From contig JADLHV010000093.1 of NCBI GenBank assembly GCA_020848595.1, positions 1 through 11,554 on the forward strand: 11,554 nt of DNA, in the 5' to 3' direction. Numbering within the stretch: position 1 is the stretch's first letter; each line of letters starts with the position of its first letter. A program made the position numbers and the translations under genes. Source of the stretch: Bacteroidia bacterium (GTDB lineage: Bacteria > Bacteroidota > Bacteroidia > NS11-12g > UBA955). Positions 6,546-11,554 of the stretch are shown here, in pieces. The notes under the pieces are model-generated. The model did not search any database, was not told the origin of the DNA, and was given only the letters and a program-made list of their open reading frames with translations.

Positions 6546-7220
6546 TTGCATAATTATCAAGATACATACAGACACAAGGGACAACGCAGACAACTGAGAA
6601 CAATTCTCGAAGGTAAAGGTATTCAAGACCCTGTTATCTTAAATGCCATTGAATCCATTCCTAGACATTTTTTCTTGCCTCTCGAATTCGACTCGCATGC
6701 CTACGAAGACAAAGCTTTTCCTATAGCTGCTGGGCAAACTATCTCTCAACCTTATACCGTTGCCTATCAAACGCGCTTATTAAAAGTCAACATAGCTGAC
6801 AAAGTTTTAGAAATTGGAACCGGTAGTGGATACCAAGCTGCGGTTTTATCGCTCTGTGGTGCCGATGTGTATACTATCGAAAGACATCAAGAATTGTCTG
6901 AAAATGCTGCTCAAACACTTAGGTCGATTGGCCTAAATGATAAAATAAAACTATTTGTTGGCGATGGTACACGTGGTTTGTCTGAATATGCTCCCTATGA
7001 TGCAATTTTGGTTACGGCTGGTGCTCCTTCTGTGCCTAAAGCGCTCGTTGCTCAATTAAAAGTAGGAGGTCGATTGGTTATTCCTGTTGGAAAATCTTCT
7101 GAAATGCAAAGAATGGTTAGAATTACTAAAATTAATGATAAAGAAATTCAAACTGAAGCTTTCGACGATTTTAGTTTTGTCCCTTTAGTGGGTGAAAATG
7201 GTTGGAAGTTAAATGACTAA
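6546..7220 (+). CDS. pcm: Protein-L-isoaspartate O-methyltransferase
   Basis: Cytosolic repair enzyme that methylates isoaspartyl residues in aged proteins using S-adenosylmethionine. Seen in 224 residues: FPIAAGQTISQPYTVAYQTRLL (58-79), the conserved substrate-binding segment with Ser67; SAM motif I KVLEIGTGSGYQAAVLS (86-102); an acidic residue at the end of strand 2 in VYTIERHQEL (108-117); GDGTRGLSEYAPYDAILVTAGAP (139-161); and LVAQLKVGGRLVIPVG (167-182). The N-terminal DTYRHKGQRRQL is usual for Bacteroidota Pcm. The start is TTG 6546: an in-frame TAA lies at 6513-6515 and no ATG or GTG occurs between it and this TTG, while the length then fits the family. It is divergent from the operon starting at 6448 across about 97 bp, in which I see no strong promoter box for pcm. 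Its stop is 15 bp from the convergent thioredoxin-like stop. Confidence 0.93.
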   Translation: MHNYQDTYRHKGQRRQLRTILEGKGIQDPVILNAIESIPRHFFLPLEFDSHAYEDKAFPIAAGQTISQPYTVAYQTRLLKVNIADKVLEIGTGSGYQAAVLSLCGADVYTIERHQELSENAAQTLRSIGLNDKIKLFVGDGTRGLSEYAPYDAILVTAGAPSVPKALVAQLKVGGRLVIPVGKSSEMQRMVRITKINDKEIQTEAFDDFSFVPLVGENGWKLND

Positions 7221-7235
7221 ACGCTCTATTTGAAC

Positions 7236-7712
7236 TTAATCAAATCGGATGAAGTTCCACATGTCTTTGTAACTATTAAATCCGCCTTCATGTCCCTTTT
7301 TGCCTTCTTTGCTAATTAATAGGGTATACGGAATTGCACCTTGCCAGTTCCTGTCTACCGAATCTATAAACGAATTGATATTGGTTTGCTCCATCTGGTA
7401 ATGTGTGCCAGGCATGCCCATTTTCTTTACAAATTTAGTTACCGCTTTGTTCTTATTCAGAAAGTCAAGTGATATAAAGATGAAAGTATAGTTTTCGCCT
7501 CTTAAGGTCGTGTCGGCTTGAGTAAAATAAGGAATCTCATCTATGCATGGGCCACACCAACTTGCCCAAAAATTTATAACGATATAGCCACTGTCTGGAA
7601 CCGTATTTATTATATTTAAAGCCGAATCCTGCGAAATGATTTTGATGTTTTGTGCGCTTAATTCTTCGCTAAAACTGAATAAAAATAAGGCCATTAAAAC
7701 GAGTGTTCTCAT
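7236..7712 (-). CDS. Secreted TlpA/ResA-like thioredoxin-fold protein
   Basis: Likely an extracytoplasmic thiol-disulfide oxidoreductase in the periplasm. Seen in 158 residues: a signal peptide (about 1-20, hydrophobic LVLMALFLFSF, probable cleavage after SA before Gln21), then INFWASWCGPCIDEIPYF with the redox motif WCGPC at 52-56, a central strand FIFISLDF and the cis-proline loop GAIPYTLLIS (Pro128). The order and spacing are typical of TlpA-like proteins, and the length is normal for a single-domain member. Its partner is unknown; no cytochrome-maturation gene is adjacent. ATG 7712 is fixed by the signal peptide and by the promoter box ending 5 nt before it. The C-terminus converges with pcm. 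Confidence 0.88.
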   Translation of the reverse strand: MRTLVLMALFLFSFSEELSAQNIKIISQDSALNIINTVPDSGYIVINFWASWCGPCIDEIPYFTQADTTLRGENYTFIFISLDFLNKNKAVTKFVKKMGMPGTHYQMEQTNINSFIDSVDRNWQGAIPYTLLISKEGKKGHEGGFNSYKDMWNFIRFD

Positions 7713-7717
7713 TAAAT

Positions 7718-7748
7718 CAAAGATAATGATTTATGTTCGATTTTCAAA
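7718..7748 (-). promoter_or_regulatory. Promoter of the thioredoxin-like gene
   Basis: Minus strand: TTTG (7748-7745), a 19-nt spacer, then TATCTTTG (7725-7718). This is the best match in the window to the Bacteroidota vegetative consensus TTTG / TAnnTTTG. It ends 5 nt before the ATG at 7712, so the transcript should have a leader of no more than a few nucleotides. Confidence 0.75.
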
Positions 7749-7766
7749 ATGATTAGAATCAGTGCC

Positions 7767-8585
7767 CTAATAAACAATCGTTTTTATCGTGTACTGAACG
7801 CGCTCATCTTGAAAGTACATAACATAATAAATGCCCTTTGATAGGGCGTCTATTCTACACGCGCCATCATCTATCACGCTTTCGCAAACTTGATTACCTA
7901 ATTCATCAAACAGTATAATCTTGGTGAATTTATCAGAAATTATTTTTAGGCTATTTGGACTAGAATTGTCTATGTAAGTGTTTTTAGTATTGACTTGCTC
8001 TATATCAACCAATTCGAATAATTGAGTGCTTTCTGCTATACAACCTAAATCACTTTTTACTTTTAATCTCACTACATTCTGCCTAATACTCATGGTGTCT
8101 TTTACTAATAAATAGTTCGAACCTGTAACATAAATACTATCGCCATTAGGCATAAACCAAAGACATGAATGGTCGATTGGATTGGTTTTATAGGCCGCAA
8201 ATTGTCTGTGTCGGCATCCATCTATAACTTTTATAAAGGAATGGAATTCGCTATGAGGTCTCTGAAATATTTCAATATTTCGTGCTATCGAATCTCTACA
8301 ACCAGTAGTTGAATCATAAGCTTTTAAAGTGATTCTATAACTTGTATTACCTTTGTTGTATGTAACTATTGGATTGAATTGATCGGAATGTCTACCATCG
8401 CCAAAATCCCATTTCCATTGAACGTTTTTATGTGCCGAAATGGAAATATTGCTTAATCCAATTTCTTGGTCAGGGCAGGAGTTTATAGCGACAAAATTAG
8501 CTCTCAATTGATAGAAACAGGAGTCATGAGCGCTGGCAAATGGCGAAATAAATGAAACCAAAATCAAAGCTAAAAATCTGTACAT
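7767..8585 (-). CDS. Secreted PKD-domain protein with T9SS-type C-terminal tail
   Basis: Extracellular or cell-surface protein of unknown binding target. Seen in 272 residues: a signal peptide at 1-19 (MYRFLALILVSFISPFASA); a PKD domain at about 27-106 with the signature WKWDFGDG (57-64) and the strands YRITLKAYDSTTGCRDSI; a second beta-sandwich-like region (about 110-195); and a C-terminal domain at about 208-272 with KIILFDELGNQV, then LSKGIYYVMYF and a final YTIKTIVY. The last region has the order of type A sorting domains recognised by the type IX (Por) secretion system, so the tail is probably removed or anchored on export (family knowledge). Six or more Cys residues in the mature part suit disulfides outside the cytoplasm. 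ATG 8585 is chosen over an upstream TTG (8636) because only it puts the signal peptide first. A weak promoter may lie at 8596-8627 (TTTG, 20 nt, AATAATTG). Confidence 0.8.
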   Translation of the reverse strand: MYRFLALILVSFISPFASAHDSCFYQLRANFVAINSCPDQEIGLSNISISAHKNVQWKWDFGDGRHSDQFNPIVTYNKGNTSYRITLKAYDSTTGCRDSIARNIEIFQRPHSEFHSFIKVIDGCRHRQFAAYKTNPIDHSCLWFMPNGDSIYVTGSNYLLVKDTMSIRQNVVRLKVKSDLGCIAESTQLFELVDIEQVNTKNTYIDNSSPNSLKIISDKFTKIILFDELGNQVCESVIDDGACRIDALSKGIYYVMYFQDERVQYTIKTIVY

Positions 8586-8663
8586 ATAGAATGCGCAATT
8601 ATTTTTTAGACAATGTAAAAGTTCAAAATGACGCAATGCTGACTAAAAAATGACTTTTAGAGC

Positions 8664-8692
8664 AAAAAAAAAGGCACCTTAATAGTGCCTTT
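8664..8692 (-). terminator. Intrinsic terminator of mdh
   Basis: Read on the minus strand: AAAGGCAC, loop of 7 nt, GTGCCTTT, running into a T-tract formed by the A-run at 8664-8672. The 8-bp stem is perfect. It begins about 22 nt after the mdh stop codon and separates mdh from the PKD-protein gene, so the two are transcribed independently. Confidence 0.88.
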
Positions 8693-8714
8693 ATATAATT
8701 GATTTGAATTTAAA

Positions 8715-9650
8715 TTACATTGATACAGAAGTCAAAGCAGCGTTCATGCTTCTTACCGCTTCGGCAGATTTATTGAAGGCAGCCTGTTCGCTATCATTCA
8801 ATTTATAATCTACTATAGACTCCCAGCCATTTCTTCCGATAACTACTGGAACGCCCATGCAAATATCACTTTGACCATATTCGCCTTCTAAGTAAACGCA
8901 GCATGGCATTACTTTCTTTTCGTCTCTAACTATAGCTTCTACTAAAGCGGCACCAGCAGCACCTGGAGCATACCAAGCACTAGTTCCTAATAATCCAGTT
9001 AAAGTTGCACCACCTACCATTGTATCAGCAGCAACTTTTTGAAGACTTGCTTCATCTAGTTTTTCGCTAACAGGCAAACCATTAACTGTAGCATATCTGG
9101 TTAAAGGAATCATAGTCGTATCACCATGTCCACCTATTACAACACCATGAATATCGTTAGTAGAAGCACCAGTTGCTAAAGATAAATAGCATTTAAAACG
9201 AGCACTATCTAAAATACCACCCATTCCAATAATACGATTTTTAGGCAATCCACTTGATTTAAGAGCTAAATAAGTCATTGTATCCATTGGATTACTAATA
9301 ACGATGATTATAGCGTTAGGAGAGTATTTTAAGATATTTTCGGTAACACCTTTAACGATACCGGCGTTAATACCGATCAATTCCTCTCTAGTCATACCCG
9401 GTTTACGTGGAATTCCACTAGTAATTACCACCACATCGCTATTCGCTGTTTTGGTATAATCGTTGGTGCTACCCGTAATTCTGGTATCGAAACCTAAGAG
9501 AGAAGAAGTTTGAAACAAATCGAGTGATTTGCCTTCACTAATACCTTCTTTGATGTCTAATAATACGAGTTCTGAACAAAGTTCTTTGCGGGCAATGTTG
9601 TCCGCACATGTAGCACCTACTGCACCGGCGCCAACTACTGTAACTTTCAT
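8715..9650 (-). CDS. mdh: Malate dehydrogenase (LDH-like, NAD-dependent)
   Basis: TCA-cycle enzyme interconverting malate and oxaloacetate in the cytosol. Seen in 311 residues: the NAD loop GAGAVG (7-12); Asp32 at the end of strand 2 (LVLLDIKEG), which favours NAD over NADP; GIPRKPGMTRE with substrate-binding Arg82 and Arg88; VISNPMD (Asn120); LDSARF (Asp148, Arg151); and the catalytic His175 in GGHGDTTMIP. Arg82 in the active-site loop, where lactate dehydrogenases have Gln, supports malate as substrate. The length is normal for the family. ATG 9650 gives MKVTVVGAGAVG; the frame extends 15 codons upstream to an earlier start at 9695, but that region overlaps the promoter. It is transcribed alone, with its own promoter box (9681-9688) and terminator (8664-8692). 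Confidence 0.95.
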   Translation of the reverse strand: MKVTVVGAGAVGATCADNIARKELCSELVLLDIKEGISEGKSLDLFQTSSLLGFDTRITGSTNDYTKTANSDVVVITSGIPRKPGMTREELIGINAGIVKGVTENILKYSPNAIIIVISNPMDTMTYLALKSSGLPKNRIIGMGGILDSARFKCYLSLATGASTNDIHGVVIGGHGDTTMIPLTRYATVNGLPVSEKLDEASLQKVAADTMVGGATLTGLLGTSAWYAPGAAGAALVEAIVRDEKKVMPCCVYLEGEYGQSDICMGVPVVIGRNGWESIVDYKLNDSEQAAFNKSAEAVRSMNAALTSVSM

Positions 9651-9680
9651 ATTGGATTTAATGTTTTTATAAATAAAGTG

Positions 9681-9688
9681 CAAAGGTA
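9681..9688 (-). promoter_or_regulatory. -7 box TACCTTTG of mdh
   Basis: On the minus strand TACCTTTG matches TAnnTTTG exactly and ends 30 nt before the ATG at 9650, predicting a leader of about 25-28 nt. No clear TTTG is found at the -33 distance. It rules out the upstream in-frame start at 9695. Confidence 0.6.
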
Positions 9689-9918
9689 GTAACAAAAATT
9701 GAAGATTTTGTGACTTATATCAGGGGATTTTTTATTTCTGAGGGACTTTTTGGGCTTAAAGGGAATATCTGTTTTCTGTTTTTGGGTTATAACTTTGATT
9801 TGAATAAACTTCGTTTGATGATATTATGGGATGATTATTTTATGATTGCATGATCGTGAGCTCATTTCGTTAAATTAGCTGATATCAAAAAAAGGAAACA
9901 ATTTTGGAATGATAAATT
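9689..9918. other. Gene-poor stretch between mdh promoter and att-like site
   Basis: About 230 bp without a supportable gene. It is AT-rich, with short G-runs near 9722-9765 and a GATGAT/TATGAT-rich part around 9818-9855. A lone plus-strand TAACTTTG (9790-9797) fits the -7 pattern but has no TTTG at the right distance and no gene after it. If an integrated element once lay here, this could be its decayed end, but nothing in it is recognisable. Confidence 0.5.
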
Positions 9919-9936
9919 AGTCCCTTCGGGATCACT
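9919..9936 (+). other. tRNA-Arg 3'-end fragment, probable attachment-site core
   Basis: AGTCCCTTCGGGATCACT reproduces the end of a Bacteroidota tRNA-Arg. It covers part of the T-loop, the 3' T-stem strand CCCTT, the 3' acceptor strand CGGGATC (partner of a 5' GGTCCCG) and the following bases. No T-loop TTCGA, anticodon arm or acceptor 5' strand precedes it, so there is no tRNA gene here, only the displaced 3' end. Such fragments are left when tyrosine-recombinase elements integrate into the 3' end of a tRNA gene. A strong terminator and a change from housekeeping to defence-type genes follow. The match to tRNA-Arg is from memory of the family, not a search. Confidence 0.62.
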
Positions 9937-9938
9937 GA

Positions 9939-9973
9939 AAAAAGCCTGAAAGTCATTGATTTTCAGGCTTTTT
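9939..9973 (+). terminator. Strong hairpin terminator behind the tRNA-Arg fragment
   Basis: AAAAAGCCTGAAA (9939-9951) and TTTCAGGCTTTTT (9961-9973) form a perfect 13-bp stem with a 9-nt loop. Both ends are A/T tracts, so it could stop transcription from either side. A 3' tRNA end followed by such a hairpin is the ordinary end of a Bacteroidota tRNA unit, which supports the fragment as a displaced tRNA tail with its own terminator. It might also stop readthrough from the minus-strand abortive-infection gene. Confidence 0.75.
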
Positions 9974-9986
9974 AATTTTAAAATAA

Positions 9987-10013
9987 TTTGGTGGGGGACA
10001 AATTGGGGGAAGG
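9987..10013 (+). repeat. Pair of G-rich direct repeats next to the att core
   Basis: TGGGGGA occurs at 9992-9998 and again at 10004-10010, 12 bp apart, within TTTGGTGGGGGACAAATTGGGGGAAGG-like sequence that stands out in this AT-rich region. Short spaced repeats beside a tRNA-derived core are reminiscent of integrase arm-type binding sites; this role is inferred. No integrase gene lies in the window. Confidence 0.4.
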
Positions 10014-10044
10014 TTTGAGAAATTTTGAGTAAATTCCAATTCAA

Positions 10045-11319
10045 TTAAGAAAACAAGCCATTACGTCTATGATTCTTTTTAGATTTCGCATCCAAGCTAT
10101 CCGTGCTAAATATTAAATCTGGATAAAAATCTACTGGGTTGAATTTTAGCCCCTCAATAATAGCTGCACCTTTTATAAGATTGTATTTAGTGACTAAACA
10201 TCCATTCGGATTAGCTATTTCATTAACATTATTATTAATATCTCGAGATTGAAATTCCCAGTCATATCCATATTCATGAAGTGAGTTGAAGAAAAATATC
10301 GCCATTTCTTCTTTTGACATTTGAGCTCGAATAATTTTCACTAATTCATACTTTTCGATATAATTATAAACAGGATCTTTGTTAATTAACTTAACAGCAT
10401 GAAAGAATAACTGAAAATAAGAACTTAATAATTCAGAATTGCCTGAAAATGAGAACTCTCTCATTGCTAATTCATCATGATTTATGAAAAAAGCAGGTGG
10501 AATTAAATTGTTTATTATTGTCTTCAATTCAATATTATTGTTTTCACAATAAATTTGTATGGGTCTATTCAACCTATTTATATGCTTATTGTCAATAGAA
10601 TCTAACACCAAGGTTAAGGTATCTTGTTCGTTGAAATCAATGAAGTTAAATCCTAAATTATAATAAACATCAATAAAAAAACTTGATTGGTTGCCAAATC
10701 TTTTAACACCTGTAAATGAGTAATGCCAAGATAAACCAATTAATTTCTTCTCCCATTCTATAGAATTTAACTCCTCAAAACCTATATCCTCATCTGTAAG
10801 TAAAAGAAAATGTGTATCTACTTCTTTTCTTCTTTTTATTTGTAAAATAAAAATTAATATCCTTCGCAATGAGACATAGTATTGCATTGTTTCATTTAAA
10901 ACATAATTAAATGATTTCCCAGAGGATTCAATTGCATATTTACCAACTTCGTTCCTAACATCTTTTTTTAGATCTTTTAATAAATCAAAATAATACAATA
11001 CTCGATTTTCGATCTCTTGTCTACGATGATTTATATATTCATTTTCTATAGCTTCAAATTGTTTCTGATTTGCTTGAAATTGCACCCAGAATGCTGCAAA
11101 GGTGAGCAAAGCACCAATTATACCAATAAATGGAGACATAATGCCTCCAATTGTGTCTCCAATTTGTCCTGTCTGTGTAAAATTAATGATTGACCACTTC
11201 GTAAATATGTAGGGTAAAAAGCTGATTACAAATAAAGCAATGCCCAATGCTATTGCAATATTTGTTATTGTTTTTTTGGAGTCTACTTGAGTCAATTTGT
11301 TGTCTTGTTTCTGTTTCAT
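10045..11319 (-). CDS. Putative phage abortive-infection protein (putAbiC family)
   Basis: Membrane-anchored protein of the putative abortive-infection family that includes AbiC-like phage-resistance proteins; the mechanism is unknown. Seen in 424 residues: a short polar N-terminus; TM1 at about 17-39; TM2 at about 53-79 containing the family hallmark GQIGDTIGGIMSPFIGIIG and then LLTFAAFWVQFQANQKQFEAI; a basic, helical and probably coiled stretch (about 80-125, ENRVLYYFDLLKDLKKDV); and a long, poorly conserved cytoplasmic part with SLRRILIFILQIK (near 150), then HELAMREFSFSGNSELLSSYFQLFFH and YNYIEKYELVKIIRAQMS near 275-335. ATG 11319 is the natural start; no promoter box was found upstream. 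It is a single gene with no recognisable toxin or restriction partner in the window. Its AT content looks higher than that of the housekeeping genes to the left, and it lies next to an att-like scar, which suggests horizontal arrival. A non-defence role cannot be excluded. Confidence 0.75.
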   Translation of the reverse strand: MKQKQDNKLTQVDSKKTITNIAIALGIALFVISFLPYIFTKWSIINFTQTGQIGDTIGGIMSPFIGIIGALLTFAAFWVQFQANQKQFEAIENEYINHRRQEIENRVLYYFDLLKDLKKDVRNEVGKYAIESSGKSFNYVLNETMQYYVSLRRILIFILQIKRRKEVDTHFLLLTDEDIGFEELNSIEWEKKLIGLSWHYSFTGVKRFGNQSSFFIDVYYNLGFNFIDFNEQDTLTLVLDSIDNKHINRLNRPIQIYCENNNIELKTIINNLIPPAFFINHDELAMREFSFSGNSELLSSYFQLFFHAVKLINKDPVYNYIEKYELVKIIRAQMSKEEMAIFFFNSLHEYGYDWEFQSRDINNNVNEIANPNGCLVTKYNLIKGAAIIEGLKFNPVDFYPDLIFSTDSLDAKSKKNHRRNGLFS

Positions 11320-11481
11320 AGTTTTATTTCATTTTTCTTGCTACTATTGAGAATCCATGTACTTTTGTTTAGTTTCTTAAATTTTTAAAACAATTTCAAT
11401 CATTTATTTCACGGTTAATTCCTTATCACAACTAAGGACATTCTTAAGAGACTTCAATTTTAAATTCTTTCCAGCTTCAAC
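11320..11481. other. Gene-poor upstream region of the abortive-infection gene
   Basis: About 160 bp, very AT-rich. No TAnnTTTG box is seen at a sensible distance from the start at 11319. Apart from the open frame mentioned for 11404-11481 I find no gene, hairpin terminator or repeat. Confidence 0.4.
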
Positions 11482-11554
11482 CTAATCAAAATTATAATAG
11501 CTTTTATTACCTTCTTCAAATTCTATTTTTTCTGCACCCAACCTGATTTGAAGA
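11482..11554 (-). CDS. Possible 3' end of a gene entering from the right edge
   Basis: On the minus strand, in the frame starting at 11553, 23 codons (LQIRLGAEKIEFEEGNKSYY, then NFD) run into TAG at 11484-11482. The amino-acid composition looks protein-like, but the piece is too short to assign. The same frame stays open for a further 25 codons behind the TAG (VEAGKNLKLKSLKNVLSCDK, then ELTVK) to a TAA at 11406-11404. The TAG may therefore be the true end or may interrupt a longer gene. It could also be chance in AT-rich DNA. Confidence 0.28.
   Translation of the reverse strand, partial: LQIRLGAEKIEFEEGNKSYYNFD

Noticed and set aside
9790..9797. Plus-strand TAACTTTG as a promoter
   Set aside because: It has no TTTG at the -33 distance and no plausible gene downstream before the att-like site.
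9919..9973. Intact tRNA gene
   Set aside because: Only the 3' end is present. No anticodon arm, D arm or 5' acceptor strand is found upstream.
9862..10044. 60-residue minus-strand open frame
   Set aside because: It runs antisense through the tRNA-Arg fragment (reading SDPEGTN) and the terminator hairpin. This is a well-known type of spurious translation of tRNA ends, and no protein features are seen.

Overview
The window reads as chromosomal DNA from an AT-rich member of the Bacteroidota. Four observations support this. Several promoters carry the Bacteroidota -7 element TAnnTTTG, and start codons mostly lack a Shine-Dalgarno sequence. One protein combines a PKD domain with a C-terminal tail of the type IX secretion (Por) kind. 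The amino-acid dehydrogenase has the form typical of this phylum, and the polyprenyl glycosylphosphotransferase and lipoprotein look Bacteroidota-like. I cannot name a genus.

Layout, left to right. Positions 1-371 hold the C-terminal, cytoplasmic part of a KirBac-type inward-rectifier K+ channel whose 5' end lies outside the window. It converges with a stand-alone LytTR DNA-binding protein (366-719, minus). A gene-free stretch of about 370 bp carries a pair of 16-bp palindromes 22 bp apart, probably an operator for the LytTR gene. Next comes a Glu/Leu/Phe/Val-type dehydrogenase (1089-2180, plus). Its normal C-terminal 51 residues are still encoded in frame behind a TAA codon (2181-2336) and are followed by a terminator. 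An MscS-type mechanosensitive channel follows (2449-3189, plus) from a nearly leaderless promoter.

On the minus strand, 6448 to 3190 is a tight three-gene operon: a divergent Gfo/Idh/MocA-like oxidoreductase, an uncharacterised lipoprotein and a polyprenyl-phosphate glycosylphosphotransferase. The genes overlap or are separated by 3 nt, and two use TTG starts. Transcribed away from it is a protein-L-isoaspartate O-methyltransferase (6546-7220). On the minus strand there follow a secreted thioredoxin-like protein (7712-7236), a secreted PKD/T9SS-tail protein (8585-7767) and malate dehydrogenase (9650-8715), which has a clear intrinsic terminator.

Right of mdh the character changes from housekeeping to accessory. 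Within a gene-poor stretch (9651-10044) lies an 18-bp sequence that matches the 3' end of a Bacteroidota tRNA-Arg but has no tRNA body. It is followed by a strong hairpin terminator and two G-rich repeats, which looks like an attachment-site scar of a tRNA-targeting integrative element. Beside it is a gene for a two-TM protein of the putative phage abortive-infection family (putAbiC, 11319-10045, minus). The right edge may hold the end of another minus-strand gene with an in-frame TAG.

The most noteworthy points are the nonsense codon that cuts a conserved dehydrogenase, the tRNA-Arg att scar beside a defence-type gene, and the tandem palindromic operator. I found no convincing wholly new multi-gene system. 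The nearest candidate is the compact oxidoreductase-lipoprotein-glycosylphosphotransferase operon, which contains a lipoprotein of unknown function.
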